NCBI RefSeq assembly: GCF_963678635.1
Contig: NC_087065.1
Span: 39,683,430 to 39,743,429 of the forward strand
Length of the DNA: 60,000 nucleotides
DNA from: Symsagittifera roscoffensis
Lineage: Eukaryota; Xenacoelomorpha; Acoela; Convolutidae
Reading direction: 5' to 3'
The notes beneath the pieces are model-generated. The model had not been told where the DNA came from and did not search any database. It was given only the letters and a program-made list of their open reading frames with translations. Shown piece after piece: positions 17,032 to 28,500 of the stretch. The translations under genes and the position numbers were made by a program. Every line of letters starts with the position of its first letter. The first letter of the stretch is position 1.

Positions 17032-18268
17032 TCGAGTCGGTGTTCCTCGTGGCGAAGGCTTCTAGCGTCCTGTTCATCATTTCCCAGGTGCTTGCCCAGG
17101 TCATGGCATCCGGTCCCAAGTTGTTGTGAGTCGTGGAGTCCCCTGGACCACTGGTTGTGTTCGCTGTTCCATTTTTTATAATGGCCCTGGCCCACACCGG
17201 TGCCGTAATCGCGGCCTCCCGGGTTGCTGGTAACGGTGTTGACTGTCGTTTGTTCCTTTGAGGCTCCACGAAGTCCACTCTATTACCTTGTGTCCTCTCT
17301 GCAGCTGGCCTGTCTTGTTGTGTTGAATTCCTAAGAATAGCGTCTAGCTTTGTCTGTATTGCACTTGAGCTCTCAGCCTGTTCCCTACTCATCTTTTCCA
17401 TTCTTGTTTCCAAACTCCCTAACTGGCAATTCACTGTGTCATATCGGTGCTTCATTTCTTGCATGTCTTTTCTGATGTTCTTTTCTCGCTCTTCATCAGT
17501 GGTTTCTACTTTGTCAGACATCTTCTGAAGCTTTTCCTCCGTCGCTCTCGCTAGATGGAAATAGTTGTCCAAGTACTCATGTTTGTTGTGTCTCATTTTA
17601 TTCCTTATCACATTTCTATCCTCTTCGCTGTGCTTCAGTTTCTCATCTATCTGATCTAGCTTCGCCATCAAGTCGCTTAACTCAAGAGTTGTCGTTTCAT
17701 GGTCCGTTGTTGTCCTGTAGTTGGTCACTGGTCCCGATTTTCTCTGACCCTCGTTCTGATCGGTCTCTGTCGTTCTCGTGGATACGGTTCCGAATGTTTT
17801 GCTTTTCTCGACTTTCGTCTCCTCCACTGCTGCGTCCTTCGATCTCATTCCGACCATCATTGCTAATCTTTCAGTAAAAGACGTTCTCTTTTGAGACTCA
17901 TCCTTCACTGTTTCTGGCGTGTTGCCTGTTGTGTCTTCCACGTTGTCTATCGGTGAGAACTCTATGGGATTCGGGTTAGGTTCTTCCGCATTAGGCATTG
18001 GAGTTGACTCTGTCGTCTTCTTTCCTGCTTCATCCACACTTTGATCAGGTGTCTCTAGATCAATCTCGATGTTGGGTTCTACTCGTTCCCCTTCCGTGCC
18101 CTCTTTTGCTTTGTTCTCCGTGGTACTCCTCGTGCTGACCATACTAACTGAAAATTTTTTCTTTGTTACCTTCGGACCCATTGATGTTGTCTCACGTAGC
18201 GACGAATTATACTTTGTCTTCGCTTCGGTAGATCTTTTTTCAGCTACCGGTACCCTGCTCCGCCTCAT
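16913..18268 (-). CDS. Gag-like protein (451 aa)
   Basis: This is the first long ORF after the leader, starting at an ATG (18268) and placed where Gag is expected. The product is strongly charged and Thr/Ser/Glu rich. A coiled-coil-like stretch occupies roughly residues 200-315. The tail is basic (RKTFKKPKKFKDD), as in nucleic-acid-binding Gag tails. No clear capsid signature or CCHC knuckle is visible. The ORF overlaps the next one (17031-16678) by 119 nt in the +1 frame. Either a programmed shift joins them or this copy carries an indel. Identification as Gag rests on position and composition, not on a recognised domain. Confidence 0.65.
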   Translation of the reverse strand: MRRSRVPVAEKRSTEAKTKYNSSLRETTSMGPKVTKKKFSVSMVSTRSTTENKAKEGTEGERVEPNIEIDLETPDQSVDEAGKKTTESTPMPNAEEPNPNPIEFSPIDNVEDTTGNTPETVKDESQKRTSFTERLAMMVGMRSKDAAVEETKVEKSKTFGTVSTRTTETDQNEGQRKSGPVTNYRTTTDHETTTLELSDLMAKLDQIDEKLKHSEEDRNVIRNKMRHNKHEYLDNYFHLARATEEKLQKMSDKVETTDEEREKNIRKDMQEMKHRYDTVNCQLGSLETRMEKMSREQAESSSAIQTKLDAILRNSTQQDRPAAERTQGNRVDFVEPQRNKRQSTPLPATREAAITAPVWARAIIKNGTANTTSGPGDSTTHNNLGPDAMTWASTWEMMNRTLEAFATRNTDSSDRGGNKSRKTFKKPKKFKDDSDGCSSRGHGEERPSNRL

Positions 18269-18461
18269 TATTTACAATTGTTACTATTTACAGTATTATT
18301 ATCTACAAAATTCTACTCTAAGGTTAAAACCTCTTTTGACAAAAAAATTTTTAAAAAAGAAATCGACGATTTGCTAAAAACAACTTTTCTTAAGCTCTTG
18401 AAAATTTGATATGTTAGGATAGGATAGAGAATATGATTTTACAATTGGTTACTTCAACCTG

Positions 18462-19165
18462 ACTTATGTCCCAAGACCAATTTCCCAAGACCAACGTCCC
18501 AAGACTAATGTCCCAAGACCAACGTCCCAAGACTAGTGTCCCAAGACTTATGTCCCAAGACCAATGGCCCAAGACCAACGTCCCAAGACTATTGTCCCAA
18601 GACTAATGTTCCAAGACCAATGGCCCAAGATCAATGTCCCAAGACCACTGTCCCAAGACTAATGTCCCAAGACCAATGGCCCAAGATCAATGTCCCAAGA
18701 CCACTGTCCCAAGACTAATGTCCCAAGACCAATGTCCCAAGACCACTGTCCCAAGACTAATGTCCCAAGACCACTGTCCCAAGACTAATGTCCCAAGACC
18801 AATGGCCCAAGACTAACGTCCCAAGACTATTGTCCCAAGACTAATGTCCCAAGACTAATGGCCCAAGATCAAAGTCCCAAGGGCACTGTCCCAAGACTAA
18901 TGTCCCAAGACCAATGGCCCAAGATCAATGTCCCAAGACCACTGTCCCAAGACTAATGTCCCAAGACCAATGTCCCAAGACCACTGTCCCAAGACTAATG
19001 TCTCAAGACCAATGGCCCAAGACCAATGTCCCAAGACTGTTTCGTACCAAGACTGCTCTGGTCTAAGACTGTACCAAGGCTGCACTGTCCCAAGACTGTC
19101 CCAAGACTGTGTTGCCCCAAGACTGTCCCCAGACTGCAATGTCCCAAGACTTCTTCGGTACTTTC
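18462..19165. repeat. 14-bp minisatellite, about 50 units, with nested 56-bp pattern
   Basis: Units are variants of TGTCCCAAGACTAA, with alternatives such as TGGCCCAAGACCAA and TGTCCCAAGACCAC. In the middle (about 18640-18780) four-unit blocks of 56 bp repeat in the same order, indicating later amplification of a higher-order unit. The array lies in the leader about 200 bp upstream of the Gag-like ORF. Reading frames stay open on both strands only because the unit lacks stops. Confidence 0.95.
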
Positions 19166-20039
19166 CCAAGACTCGTCACTGAGTGTTTGGATATCGGGTC
19201 TCTTCTTCTTCGTTGTAGGGACTATTGAACCACTGTACCTTTTACCACCACTTGAGCTCTAGTAAAAAATTTTCCCAAAATCCCTATCTTAATGGTCGAA
19301 ACCCAAATACTAATCCAGTCTTTTCAGGCTATTTGAAACTCTAAATTCCCCGCAAGTATCTTGTGATCACCTGTTCGTTAAAATACCAACAACAAATTTT
19401 CACCAAAACGTAAAATTTTAAACTGGAAAAAATTTCAAAAACAGATGGGTGAATTCTCCTGAAATTCAAGGTTGACTGATGTCAATCTTGTCCGAAAAAA
19501 TGTCTGGTACCCGATTGCCACGCGTTTTCCTCCCCCTGCTAGCGATCTTATGGGGTATCACAAAAACTGTCTATGTCCGTTCCCCCTTACCGATCCGACC
19601 AGGGTACCTACCTTAACCTGATTCTAATTTTGGATATCCGCTTCCTATAACCAACGCGTGCAAATATCTAATGTAACTAAGTCGACGATGCCGAACAATT
19701 AGTTACTCCAATGTGTCCCCCCTTTTTAAAATTTATAACCGCTAACCTCTAACTTAACCAGCCCCCTTCTAACCTCCCCCCTCTTTAGCCCCCCTCTTAA
19801 GCCGAAAAATCCCTTACGCGCCGGGTGCTAAACCTCTCGAGAGAAAACCGTAGACCTGTTTCCAGGCCTGCTTGTGCAAAAACTTCCTCAAAACAATGGG
19901 ACTCCGCTTATCCAATTTTACACTTATCTCCTATAATGTAATTTGGATTCTAACGATACCCCTTTGCCAACTTGAGAACACCCCTGTGCGTCCTCCTGTG
20001 GTGATCCTGTGCTGGTTGTCTCTGTTCTGCACTTGACAG

Positions 20040-20240
20040 CAGCACCACTTTCCCACTTGGCTGGTCACCTCTTCCAGTCAAGTCTCCTAGTGGTCCGGTT
20101 CGATCCTTGTGAACCACTTTCCCACTCGGCTGGTCACCCTTTCCAGTCAAGTCTCCTAGTGGTCCGGTTCGATCCTTGTGAACCACTTTCCCACTCGACT
20201 GGTCACCTCTTCCAGTCAAGTCTCCTAGTGGTCCGGCTAG
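20040..20240. repeat. 69-bp tandem repeat, about three copies
   Basis: The string GTGGTCCGG recurs at 20090, 20159 and 20228, spacing exactly 69 bp. Units share ACCACTTTCCCACT and TTCCAGTCAAGTCTCCTA. Since 69 is a multiple of three, the minus-strand frame stays open through all units. Confidence 0.9.
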
Positions 20241-20674
20241 GTTGCAATCTATCTGAAAACCCTTAACAACGCCCCCCACTCGGGCACCTTTTGAAGTCAC
20301 TGGTTTAAATTGCTATATTGATCGAAACGATCGGTCTTATAAAACAGTATGGGTATACTATTTAATTAATATAAAGGTTTGATCCAAATGATCCGGTATC
20401 AAAGTCACTGTTTTTTCGTTTTATGGTATTTGTTCCTTTTTCTAAACTTTTTTCTTGTTTTTGTTTCCCTAGTTACCCCCCTTTACTCGGTTAGCTAGGC
20501 CTCGTTCGGAGAGCGTACCAGGAAGTTTTTTCAAGTTTTCCTAAAAAGCTATCACGGTACAACCGGAAGGTTTACACGTCCCCGCTGAACCGTACCACCG
20601 GTACTCTAGAATGGGCATGCAGCCCGGAGCTGTGTCAAGTGGGTTCGACCCCGTAGTCATGATGTCGTAAAAAC

Positions 20675-20688
20675 ACTCAGGAGCGCCA
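20675..20688 (-). other. Candidate primer-binding site
   Basis: The coding strand reads TGGCGCTCCTGAGT, beginning with TGG (complement of a tRNA CCA end) 11 nt inside the 5' LTR. TGGCGC is a common start for gypsy PBSs. The offset is larger than usual and the primer tRNA is not identified. Confidence 0.4.
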
Positions 20689-20987
20689 TAAAAACACTAT
20701 GTAACAGTCGCCTACATCGGTCACATATGAGGCTTAAGAAAAATAGGCCCTATAACCATTGGCTCAAGAGTCAGGGACACTATCTCTTGTGTTTTTCTAC
20801 CTCAAGAACGGTCGGAGCCAATTCGGTTCGCTTGCGACATGAGACTAGAACCCGTTACAGCTTAAAGGCTACTACCAAAATATCCCCCCACTCTAGAAAT
20901 TAAGAACAATCCCATACTTAGGTCTCAAAATACCCAAAATACATGAACGCCGTTAAAAACAGGGTCGGAACAATCCGTTAAGTTACT

Positions 20988-20993
20988 TTTTAT
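20988..20993 (-). terminator. AATAAA polyadenylation signal in the LTR
   Basis: TTTATT on the plus strand is AATAAA on the coding strand. It is present at the equivalent place in the 3' LTR (50-55), where it would terminate the genomic transcript. Confidence 0.5.
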
Positions 20994-21365
20994 TGGACAG
21001 TGGAACTTTGATCCATTTCAGATGGAGCAACCTAAAACTCGCCTTATCTCAACATAACAATCATAAAACACACTCGAGAAATTTAAATTAGGGACTCACA
21101 TGTTGATGCACTAGAGTACAAGGAGTAATTAAATTGGTAAGCAACTCAAGAATTAGGTAATATAACTAGATAAGTTTAATACTGGTCAGTTTTGGTAACA
21201 GAAGTAAGTTCTGGCTCTAGAATTGGAGTTTTTGTGTGAACCATTGGGACACTCAAGCTGTCCACCTTTCCATTGAAGGTTCACTCTAGTTTGTTCCGAA
21301 TAGTTGTTCTCTCTGCTTTTTATTATCTCTCCTCCTATTTCGGGAAAGACAGCTCTACTCGTGTC

Positions 21366-21375
21366 CTATTTTATA
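21366..21375 (-). promoter_or_regulatory. TATA-like box in the 5' LTR
   Basis: The minus strand reads TATAAAATAG. The same sequence is conserved in the other LTR (about 428-437). It lies about 220 nt inside the 5' end of the LTR and about 380 nt upstream of the AATAAA, a plausible U3 promoter for the genomic RNA. Confidence 0.55.
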
Positions 21376-21727
21376 TCTGGAAATTGCGAATAGCAATTTC
21401 CTGCTGTTTTTCATGAGTATTTTCCCGCAATTGCAAACTCGGATGTTCTGATTTTTCACTTTTTGTTTTCAGTTGGTACGAGAAAACTGAGCATGACAGG
21501 CTCCATTCGAAATTTTGAAAATTAAAACTTCACTCCAAAATTACGTATTTTCGTGTCTCTCAAGGTCAAACTTTCAGACATGACCAACTGGCACACTGCA
21601 CAATTAAACGAAAATATAGTAAAGGCATTCAGTGACAATCTACCTTCCTATCTACCTTCCAATCTACCTTATTAAATAGTTTCATGTAACGAAATGCCTG
21701 GGACGAGGTCGAGGTTGGCATGAAAGA

Positions 21728-22547
21728 ATGACTCTTGCTCCATTTGCTGCAATCATGGCGGAGAGAATTGGATTATGTGCAAAAGCTGTCAACACTGGGT
21801 GCACAGAGGATGTGTTGGATACAGCAAGGACGACTACAAGTTTCTGGAGAGGTCAAAAATGTTACTTTTCTTTGCGACGGATGTATTCCAGCAGCCAAGA
21901 AAAATATGTGTGAAAAATCAACATCTCTATCAGAGGAATTGGTTGAGCTGAAGACTTCAGTTGAGGAGGTGAAGGCCTCGATTGGCGCGCTGAGCTAGCC
22001 ATTCGCGTCAAATCCCGAGGCTAAGTATTCTTCTGCGGTTAAATCTGTTAAATCCGTGAATGAATATGAAACAGAAATTAGATTCAGTGGTATTCCGGAA
22101 TTTAAAACAGAAAAGGATTTAAATGGTTCGCACGCTCAAAGTCCCACTAAGAAAAAAATTTTTGATGATGAAGAAGCAAACATATTGGGAGCTATTGCAA
22201 ATCTGGGTTAGAATTCCGTATGAGTATCAGAACTCCGCCGCCTAGGTAATTTTGATCAAACCAGACTTAAGCCGAGACAAATATTAGTTAAGTTCTCAGA
22301 TAGTTACACTGTTGAAAAAATGTTAACAAGGTCATTAATGCTCAAATTATACGAACCAACTCGTAACGGTAAAGCGTATCGCGTGTTTCTTTCAAAATTC
22401 CTGAACAAAGAGGAACAACTGAAAGAACAGAAAAAGTTGAAAAAGAGAAAAGAAATACTAAACAACGATAATGTAGATCCGAAGTCTGTTCAGAGTAAAC
22501 GTGGTACCTTGTATGTTAAGAATCAAGTTATTAATCTGGACGAGTGA
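21728..22547 (+). pseudogene. ORF1 remnant of CR1-like LINE with PHD-type zinc finger
   Basis: In one frame CSICCNHGGENWIMCKSC then HWVHRGC give the first six ligands of a C4HC3 PHD finger. The last pair (FLCDGC) lies in a second frame, so at least one frameshift splits the finger. Further fragments (SSVEEV-type helix, then a Lys-rich tail to 22547) follow in other frames. PHD fingers occur in ORF1 proteins of some CR1-like LINEs. Not functional as written. Confidence 0.7.
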
Positions 22548-22559
22548 CTAGAAAAATCA

Positions 22560-25200
22560 ACGGGAGAAATCAGTTTTTTATGTTATAATATAAGAAGCAT
22601 TTACAAATCCGAAAGACGTAAAGTTTTAGCAAATCAGGCTTCTAGTAACACTTATGATATAATTTGTACACGGAAACTTGGCTTACAAAAGACGTTTTAG
22701 AGGGGGAATTATTTTTGCCTCAGTTTCAGTGTTTTTGTGCAAACAGAAAATTAGTAGAAGGACAAACTACGTCACACGGTGGATTAAATGATTTGTGTTA
22801 ATCGAGCATTTATGGCAGAGCGGTTGAATCACGGCTATGAAGTAAATGGATCAAAAGTTGCATGTACTGTATTCATGGGAAACAAAAAAAGTTCTGCTGG
22901 TTACGTGTTATTTGACCCCCTCCAACAGCAAGTATGCCTTTACATCTAAGGATCTGCAAAACTTATTCAATTTTATCAAGAAAGCCAAAACAAAAGTAGA
23001 TGAAATTATTATGTGCGGAGATTTCAGTTTTCCTGCAATAAATTGAAATACGCTTTCATCATGTCTACCGATTGAAACTGAATTCCTAAACCTAATGGAG
23101 CAAATCAACCTAGAGCAAAAAATTGATTTTTTTACAGCAAGTACTGGAATTTTTGACTTAATTCTTGTAAGCAATGGCCTAAAAGCACTTGACAATTCAA
23201 ATGCAAACGTGGAACCTGAATTGTCAAATCAGTCGAACCACTACCCCATCAAAATGAAGCTGTCTGTTGAAACAAAATGCTTATTGAAAAGACATTTTTG
23301 CCCAGAGGTGGTGTATAGCTATTGCAAAGGTGATTATCAAAAGCTCACTGAAACTTTGATCATTAACAAACCTGAGCCTTATTGCTGGTCCAATCCTGAT
23401 AAAATAACTGAATTGTGGTATAAATGGCTTCAAAATGCTTTACAAGAAGCAATACCTAAGCGAACTGCTCATAGAGCGTTATTGCCTCCCTGGATAAATC
23501 AAAAAACGTCACAATTTATTAAATGCTTGCAAATTGCAAGAAGAAAAAATCCAGAAGCTCATACAAAAGTACAAATTTTACAAGAATTGGTGAATACATC
23601 TAGTAATATGGACGAAATTTTGTACGAAGATAAATTAGCACAAGGAAGATCAACCTCCAACTTTAAAGCCTTTAGAAAATCAAATTTACCACCCAGAATG
23701 TTTAACAAGGAATTCACTGCTGATTCTGACAAAGTTAAAGAAGATTTTTTTGCAAAGTTTTTTTATTCGGTTCATAGTAAATCCAGTTCATTCGCGTTTT
23801 CTCGCGATTGGTCTGCTGGTATGCCAGTTCTAAAGGAAGTAAGCATCGAAAAAAAAGAAGCAATGAAAATTTGTAAAAACTTAAATGTTAACATAAGTAA
23901 AGGACCAGATGAATTACCACCTTTTTTGTTTCACAAACTCTGTATTTCTCTATCCCCTTCTCTTACACAGATCTATCAAAAAATTTTGCAAATCGGCGAT
24001 TATCCAAAAATATGGAAAGTTGCAACAGTGTCTGCTCTCCATAAAAAGAACGACAAATGCGATGTATCAAATTACCGCCCAGTGTCTCTTCTATCGATCC
24101 CTTCCAAAACTCTTTAGCGGATTTTGTTCATTCGGTTATACAACCACTATTCACAATTTTTACACAGCTCACAGTTTGGATTTAGAAGTAATCGATCGAC
24201 AATTACTCAATTATTAACATTCCTTCAAAAAGGGTATAATGGTATTGAAAATCAAAAGGAAATAGATGTTTTTTTCACTGATTATAGCAAAGCTTTCGAC
24301 CGCGTGGATCATGGTGTGCTCCTTAAAAAACTAGTTTAAACCGGTATTAGAGTTAAATTACAAAATATACTGAAGTCTTATGTAACAGATCGTAGCCAAT
24401 TTGTTAGAGTTAACAACGAATTTTCTTGGGAAATTAAAATAACAAGTGGAGTACCTCAGGCGAGCATTTTTGCGCCATTACTTTTCCTTGTTTTTGTGAA
24501 CGATTTGCCTTCAAAATGCAAATATCTTTTGCCTCTTATGTTTGCCGATGATGCAAAATCTATAAGCATTGGAACAGAACACAATTTGGTACAAAAAAAC
24601 TTAAACGCACTTTTGAAATGGACTGAAACAAATCACATGCCTTTCATCATGGATAATTGTGCTCATGTTTCTATCAACAGTAATGAAAAGAATTTTTATT
24701 TTGGAAATCACATAATTCAAAAAGAGTTAACGCAATCAGATTTAGGTTTGATACTCTCGAGTGACCTTAAATGGGACCAACTCATCGAAAAAGCCTGTAA
24801 GAAGGCAATAAAAGTTTTCTTCATGAACAAACGTAACGTTTCAAATATATATTGGACAACGAAGCTCAATCTGTATAAGTCAATGATAGTGCCAATATGA
24901 GTTAACGGTAGTCCTTGCTATGGGTTGAGCAAAAACTTAATGGGTATGTTAGAAAATGTACAGAAGCGCATCGTTAAGTGGATATCACCAATTGGCGGAA
25001 GCTACAAAGCTTGTCTCGAACTTTTGGGAATATTACCGCTCTCTATGTACATTCAAGTAAACAACCTTTTGTTATGGTCCAAACTGATTTTGGGTAGATA
25101 TGATAACGAACTAATTGACTTGCCTTTCTACACAGATTCCTCGTGCTGTAATCTGTTTCAGCTGCAGAGACCAAGAAAGAGAATCTTGGAATAAAATTTC
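22560..25200 (+). pseudogene. ORF2 remnant (AP endonuclease and reverse transcriptase) of CR1-like LINE copy 1
   Basis: Endonuclease traces: CYNIRSIYKSERRK near 22580, and the MCGDFSFPAIN block near 23010-23046 (normally GDFN) ending at a stop. RT traces: ISKGPDELPPFLF near 23895, NYRPVSLLSIP near 24070, DYSKAFDRVDHG near 24280-24315, SGVPQASIFAPLLFLVF near 24435-24495, and FADDAKS near 24541. Stops or shifts occur at least near 23045, 24117, 24339 and 24900. A thumb-like region follows to 25194. It is an inactive copy. Confidence 0.8.
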
Positions 25201-25445
25201 TTTTATCAGACATGCAGACTAGCAAATTTTGTAAAAATTGATCTGCGTCAGAAAAATGGACTGAAAAAAATGATATTACGTGTTTTCTGGAGAAGATTTG
25301 AAGAATATGAAGAGTTGAATAAATGCACGTGGAGAGTTGGCTGTGACAGCTTGATAAATAACTGCAGAAACAAGACTAATCTATAGAACTCGCAAACTGA
25401 CTGGGGTGATAGCCAATTGTGCTGACCAGCACAGAAGCGCTACTA

Positions 25446-25447
25446 CG

Positions 25448-25520
<73 letters not shown>

Positions 25521-25521
25521 T
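25446..25521 (+). repeat. (TAC)n microsatellite at the 3' end of CR1-like LINE copy 1
   Basis: About 25 perfect trinucleotide units follow the LINE. CR1-group LINEs often end in short tandem repeats instead of poly(A). The second LINE starts directly after it. Confidence 0.9.
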
Positions 25522-28500
25522 ATTGATGTATTAACGAATGGTACTGGCAATACTAAGACACCACCTGCCGACATACAAAAAAATGTGAACCAATATGTGA
25601 TCAACGGTGTGCCTCAGTTGGGTAACACCTTCAATGCTCGCGTCGATTCTGATGTCAAAATTCTTGCGGAAATAATGCAGCGTATCGGTCTAAAATCTGA
25701 AAATAACATTACTTCAGCTCGAAGACTTTGGAAATCTCAAACAACCAATAATGAACGTCGCACGTGTCGCCCAATTTTGATTGCGGCAAATAATGCTCAC
25801 TTCATGGATCGCTGTATCGCCAGGAGCAATCATTTGAAGTATTTTTGCGTTCCTGCTTGCGTTAATAGGTTTTTTTTCGAGCTTGGACATGGAAATCAAA
25901 CAGAAAATTCTTGCCAAAAGATTCGAGATGATAAATGTGGAAAACAAGGAGAAGAAAAATTTCCAATTAAACAACTACAGTGATTTTATTGAGGTCAAAT
26001 TGACAACTCAGAATTAAATGCTTCACTAAAAAATATAAATTGTGTACTTCTGAATATCCAATCTACTTGCAGTCACGAGAAACGACTGAATTTTATTCAA
26101 CAACTAGCTGTTTCAATTGCTTTTCTTACCGAGACTTGATTATCCAGCGAAATCTTCCTACCAAATTGTATCAAGATGGGACCGTAATTATGGCGAACAC
26201 GGCGACGTTCTTATTATATCAGATAACAAAAACCTTACTATTAGCGACCTTTCTTTTCCCGATTTTCCATTCTCTGTTGCATGTGTAGTTCCCTCTAACA
26301 CAAGTCTGATGTCCTTCCTCGTAATCTATAATCCTGATTTTAATTCCCGTTATCATGAATCGGTTGTTACACCTACAGCATATCTTCCAGCTTACAGTCA
26401 TTCCTCTAAATCGTATTCTACATCTCACAACTATGGTGCAACTTTTGATGTTTTCATTTTGGGTGATTTTAATTTACCTGGTATTAATTGGCAAACAAAT
26501 ATCGAAACAAGACATTCGAAAGAGCTTTCTTAGATATTGTCAGTGACTTTGGGCTAAACCAGTTCAAAAATGCACCAACTCACGTGAAAGGAAACTGTCT
26601 TGATCTAATTTTTGGGACAGTTGATTCTATTCGATTCAGTATCCCAATCACTAGATTGTCGGATCACATTCCTGTTATCTTTGAAATTGAAAACTTATTG
26701 TCCATCAAATCTGTCAAAAATATCGAAATATTTTTTCCAAATTAACTTTCTCCAAACAAATGCTTAATGCAAACATGAACAATTTATGTAGTTCATTCAT
26801 CAACCCAGCTATCTCTATCTTGTCTTCTCATTGATATTCTCTATTATACGCAGCTTTTTCAACTTCTTCCAAATATAAACGTCCAAAACGTTTCTTAGTG
26901 CCACATTATTAATCATCTCACACAATGAATCTCATAAAAAGGCGCGCTTCAAATGAAAAAAAAATATACAAAAAATTGGAACCTAAGTTTATCTCTAAGA
27001 TATATGAGAATAAATTCTGATTTATCTGTCTCTATTGAATTTGATAAAATGAATTATGTAGAAAGTTTAAATAATCAAGACTCAAACCATTGTTTTCAGT
27101 CTCTTAGATCATTTAACCAAGCCTCTTCATATCATTCTGTTTTGAAATTTGTTGACAAAACTGCTAAAGCGCCCAAATCAAAGTTACAATTGTTTACCGA
27201 GTTTTTTTGGATCAATCTTTGATCCGAAAGTTATCACTGATATTATGTTTTCTTCCCTTGAAATCTTCCAGCTGGATGATGTTTTGATTACAAACGCTGC
27301 TGTTAAAAGACGTCTAGAATTTTGTGATGATAGCTGCTCAATGGGATCTGATGCGTTACCATCTTTTGTCACGAAACATTGCTCCGATATTTTGTCCCCA
27401 TCCAAATGCATTTTGTTAAATTCAATCGGTTCTAGCTGTTTTTGGCCATCCGAATGGAAACTATAATATGTTACCCCCTTTTACAAATCAGGATCATCAA
27501 GTAATATCACAAACTATTGACCAATCAGTATTTTACAAAAAAATGTCGCTTATTTTTGAGCGCATCTTGTTTGATTACATTATCTTAAAGCTATGAAGAT
27601 CTTTAAACCACAGCAACATGGATTCATGAAATCTCGAAGTACTGTATTGCAGATGATAACTTTTTTAGATCTCATCTATGCCAACCTAATAGCAACCTTC
27701 CATGTTCCTCTATCTATTTATTTCGACATACAAAAGGCATTTGATTCAGTGCCCCATCATTTACTCTTAACTAAACTCTGTACACTTGGCTTTGATTTTG
27801 ATTTCAAAAATCTGCTTACATCTTATCTTAATGACAGAATTTAATGCGTTAAGTTAGAAAACTCCTTATCCAACGGTACAGATGTTGCTTCTGGTGTAGC
27901 AGGATAGCGTTTAGGGTCCTCTCTTCTTTTTGATATTTATGGATGATCATCCTGATGAATTTGTTCATAGTGTTTATTTTTTTGTTTTGCGATGACTTAA
28001 AACTATATTCAATTTCATCGCCTGAAAAAATTCAACGCGATATTGACACACTTTCTGAATGGGCAAAAATAAATGAACTTTCGTTTCATTGTTCAAAAAC
28101 GAAGATTTTGAGTTTTGGCTATCCACAATTCATTTTAACATAGGATAACATTTCATTAGAAAGTGCCGAGGATATTAAAGGTGTAGGCCTGATTATCAAC
28201 AACAAACTCAATTGGATTTCGCATGTTGGCATCAACAACAAAACTTTTAAATTTCTACGCAGAAATGTGCCTTTTTTTCAAATTAAACAGCAACTTAAAC
28301 TTTTATTCTATCAATCATTAATTCTATCCTTGTTATTTTTAGCTCCATTGTATAATCACTTTCAATTTACAGCCTTGGCACACTCAAAAATTTGCAAAAA
28401 CGCCTTTCTAAATGAGTGTCAAATTTGAATGACTATGACAAATGCCTACAGATGCCCAACATGCTTCCTATCTGCTTCCTAACTTATTCGTACTGATGTT

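Larger units (their letters stand above)
18269..20699 (-). other. Long 5' leader of the giant element
   Basis: About 2.4 kb lies between the 5' LTR and the Gag-like ORF. It holds a 69-bp triplication (around 20040-20240), a minisatellite (18462-19165) and, between them (19180-19950), sequence in which no gene is recognised. A minus-strand open frame at 20300-19950 runs through the triplication as a 23-residue repeat but has no ATG in that frame, so it is not called as a gene. Confidence 0.7.
1..21595 (-). mobile_element. Giant Ty3/gypsy-like LTR retrotransposon with large accessory module (3' end cut by window edge)
   Basis: Two near-identical LTRs in direct orientation (1-657 and 20700-21595) bound an internal region whose long ORFs all lie on the minus strand. 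The domain order is Gag-like, protease, RT, RNase H, integrase, which is the Ty3/gypsy (Metaviridae) order. Downstream of integrase lie roughly 9 kb of further ORFs. The visible part is 21.6 kb. The missing 239 bp of the 3' LTR implies about 21.8 kb, several times the usual 5-8 kb. A TATA-like box and an AATAAA signal inside the LTR, a candidate PBS and a purine tract all agree with minus-strand transcription. LTR divergence is about 1.5 percent. Target duplications cannot be checked because the left flank is outside the window. Confidence 0.93.
20700..21595 (-). repeat. 5' LTR (896 bp)
   Basis: The LTR runs from TGTAACAG (20700) to GGCACA (21595), so it has TG...CA ends on either strand. The right boundary is where similarity to the left LTR stops. 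The left boundary is supported by two further family members (30466 and 34701) that start with the same TGTAACA sequence. On the minus strand a TATA-like box at about 21375-21366 precedes an AATAAA at 20993-20988, giving a U3-R-U5 order for leftward transcription. Confidence 0.92.
21596..25521 (+). mobile_element. Degenerate CR1-like LINE, copy 1
   Basis: It begins at or near the right LTR boundary and ends in a (TAC)n tail. It contains a PHD-finger ORF1 remnant and an APE-endonuclease/RT ORF2 remnant, both broken by frameshifts and stops. The RT carries FADD and the GVPQ block typical of the CR1/Jockey group. Because the giant LTR element ends exactly at its left side, the LTR element may have inserted into this LINE or next to it. 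Confidence 0.8.

Noticed and set aside
18462-19165. CRISPR-like or protein-coding repeat array (open frames on both strands)
   Set aside because: Units are 14 bp with no spacers, in a eukaryotic retrotransposon leader. Open frames exist only because the unit lacks stop codons.
19950-20300. Repeat protein gene in the leader (23-residue repeats)
   Set aside because: No ATG in the frame; openness is explained by a 69-bp unit without stops. Kept only as a repeat.
20640-20660. tRNA T-arm-like GGGTTCGACCCC inside the leader
   Set aside because: No accompanying D arm, anticodon arm or acceptor stem could be found around it.
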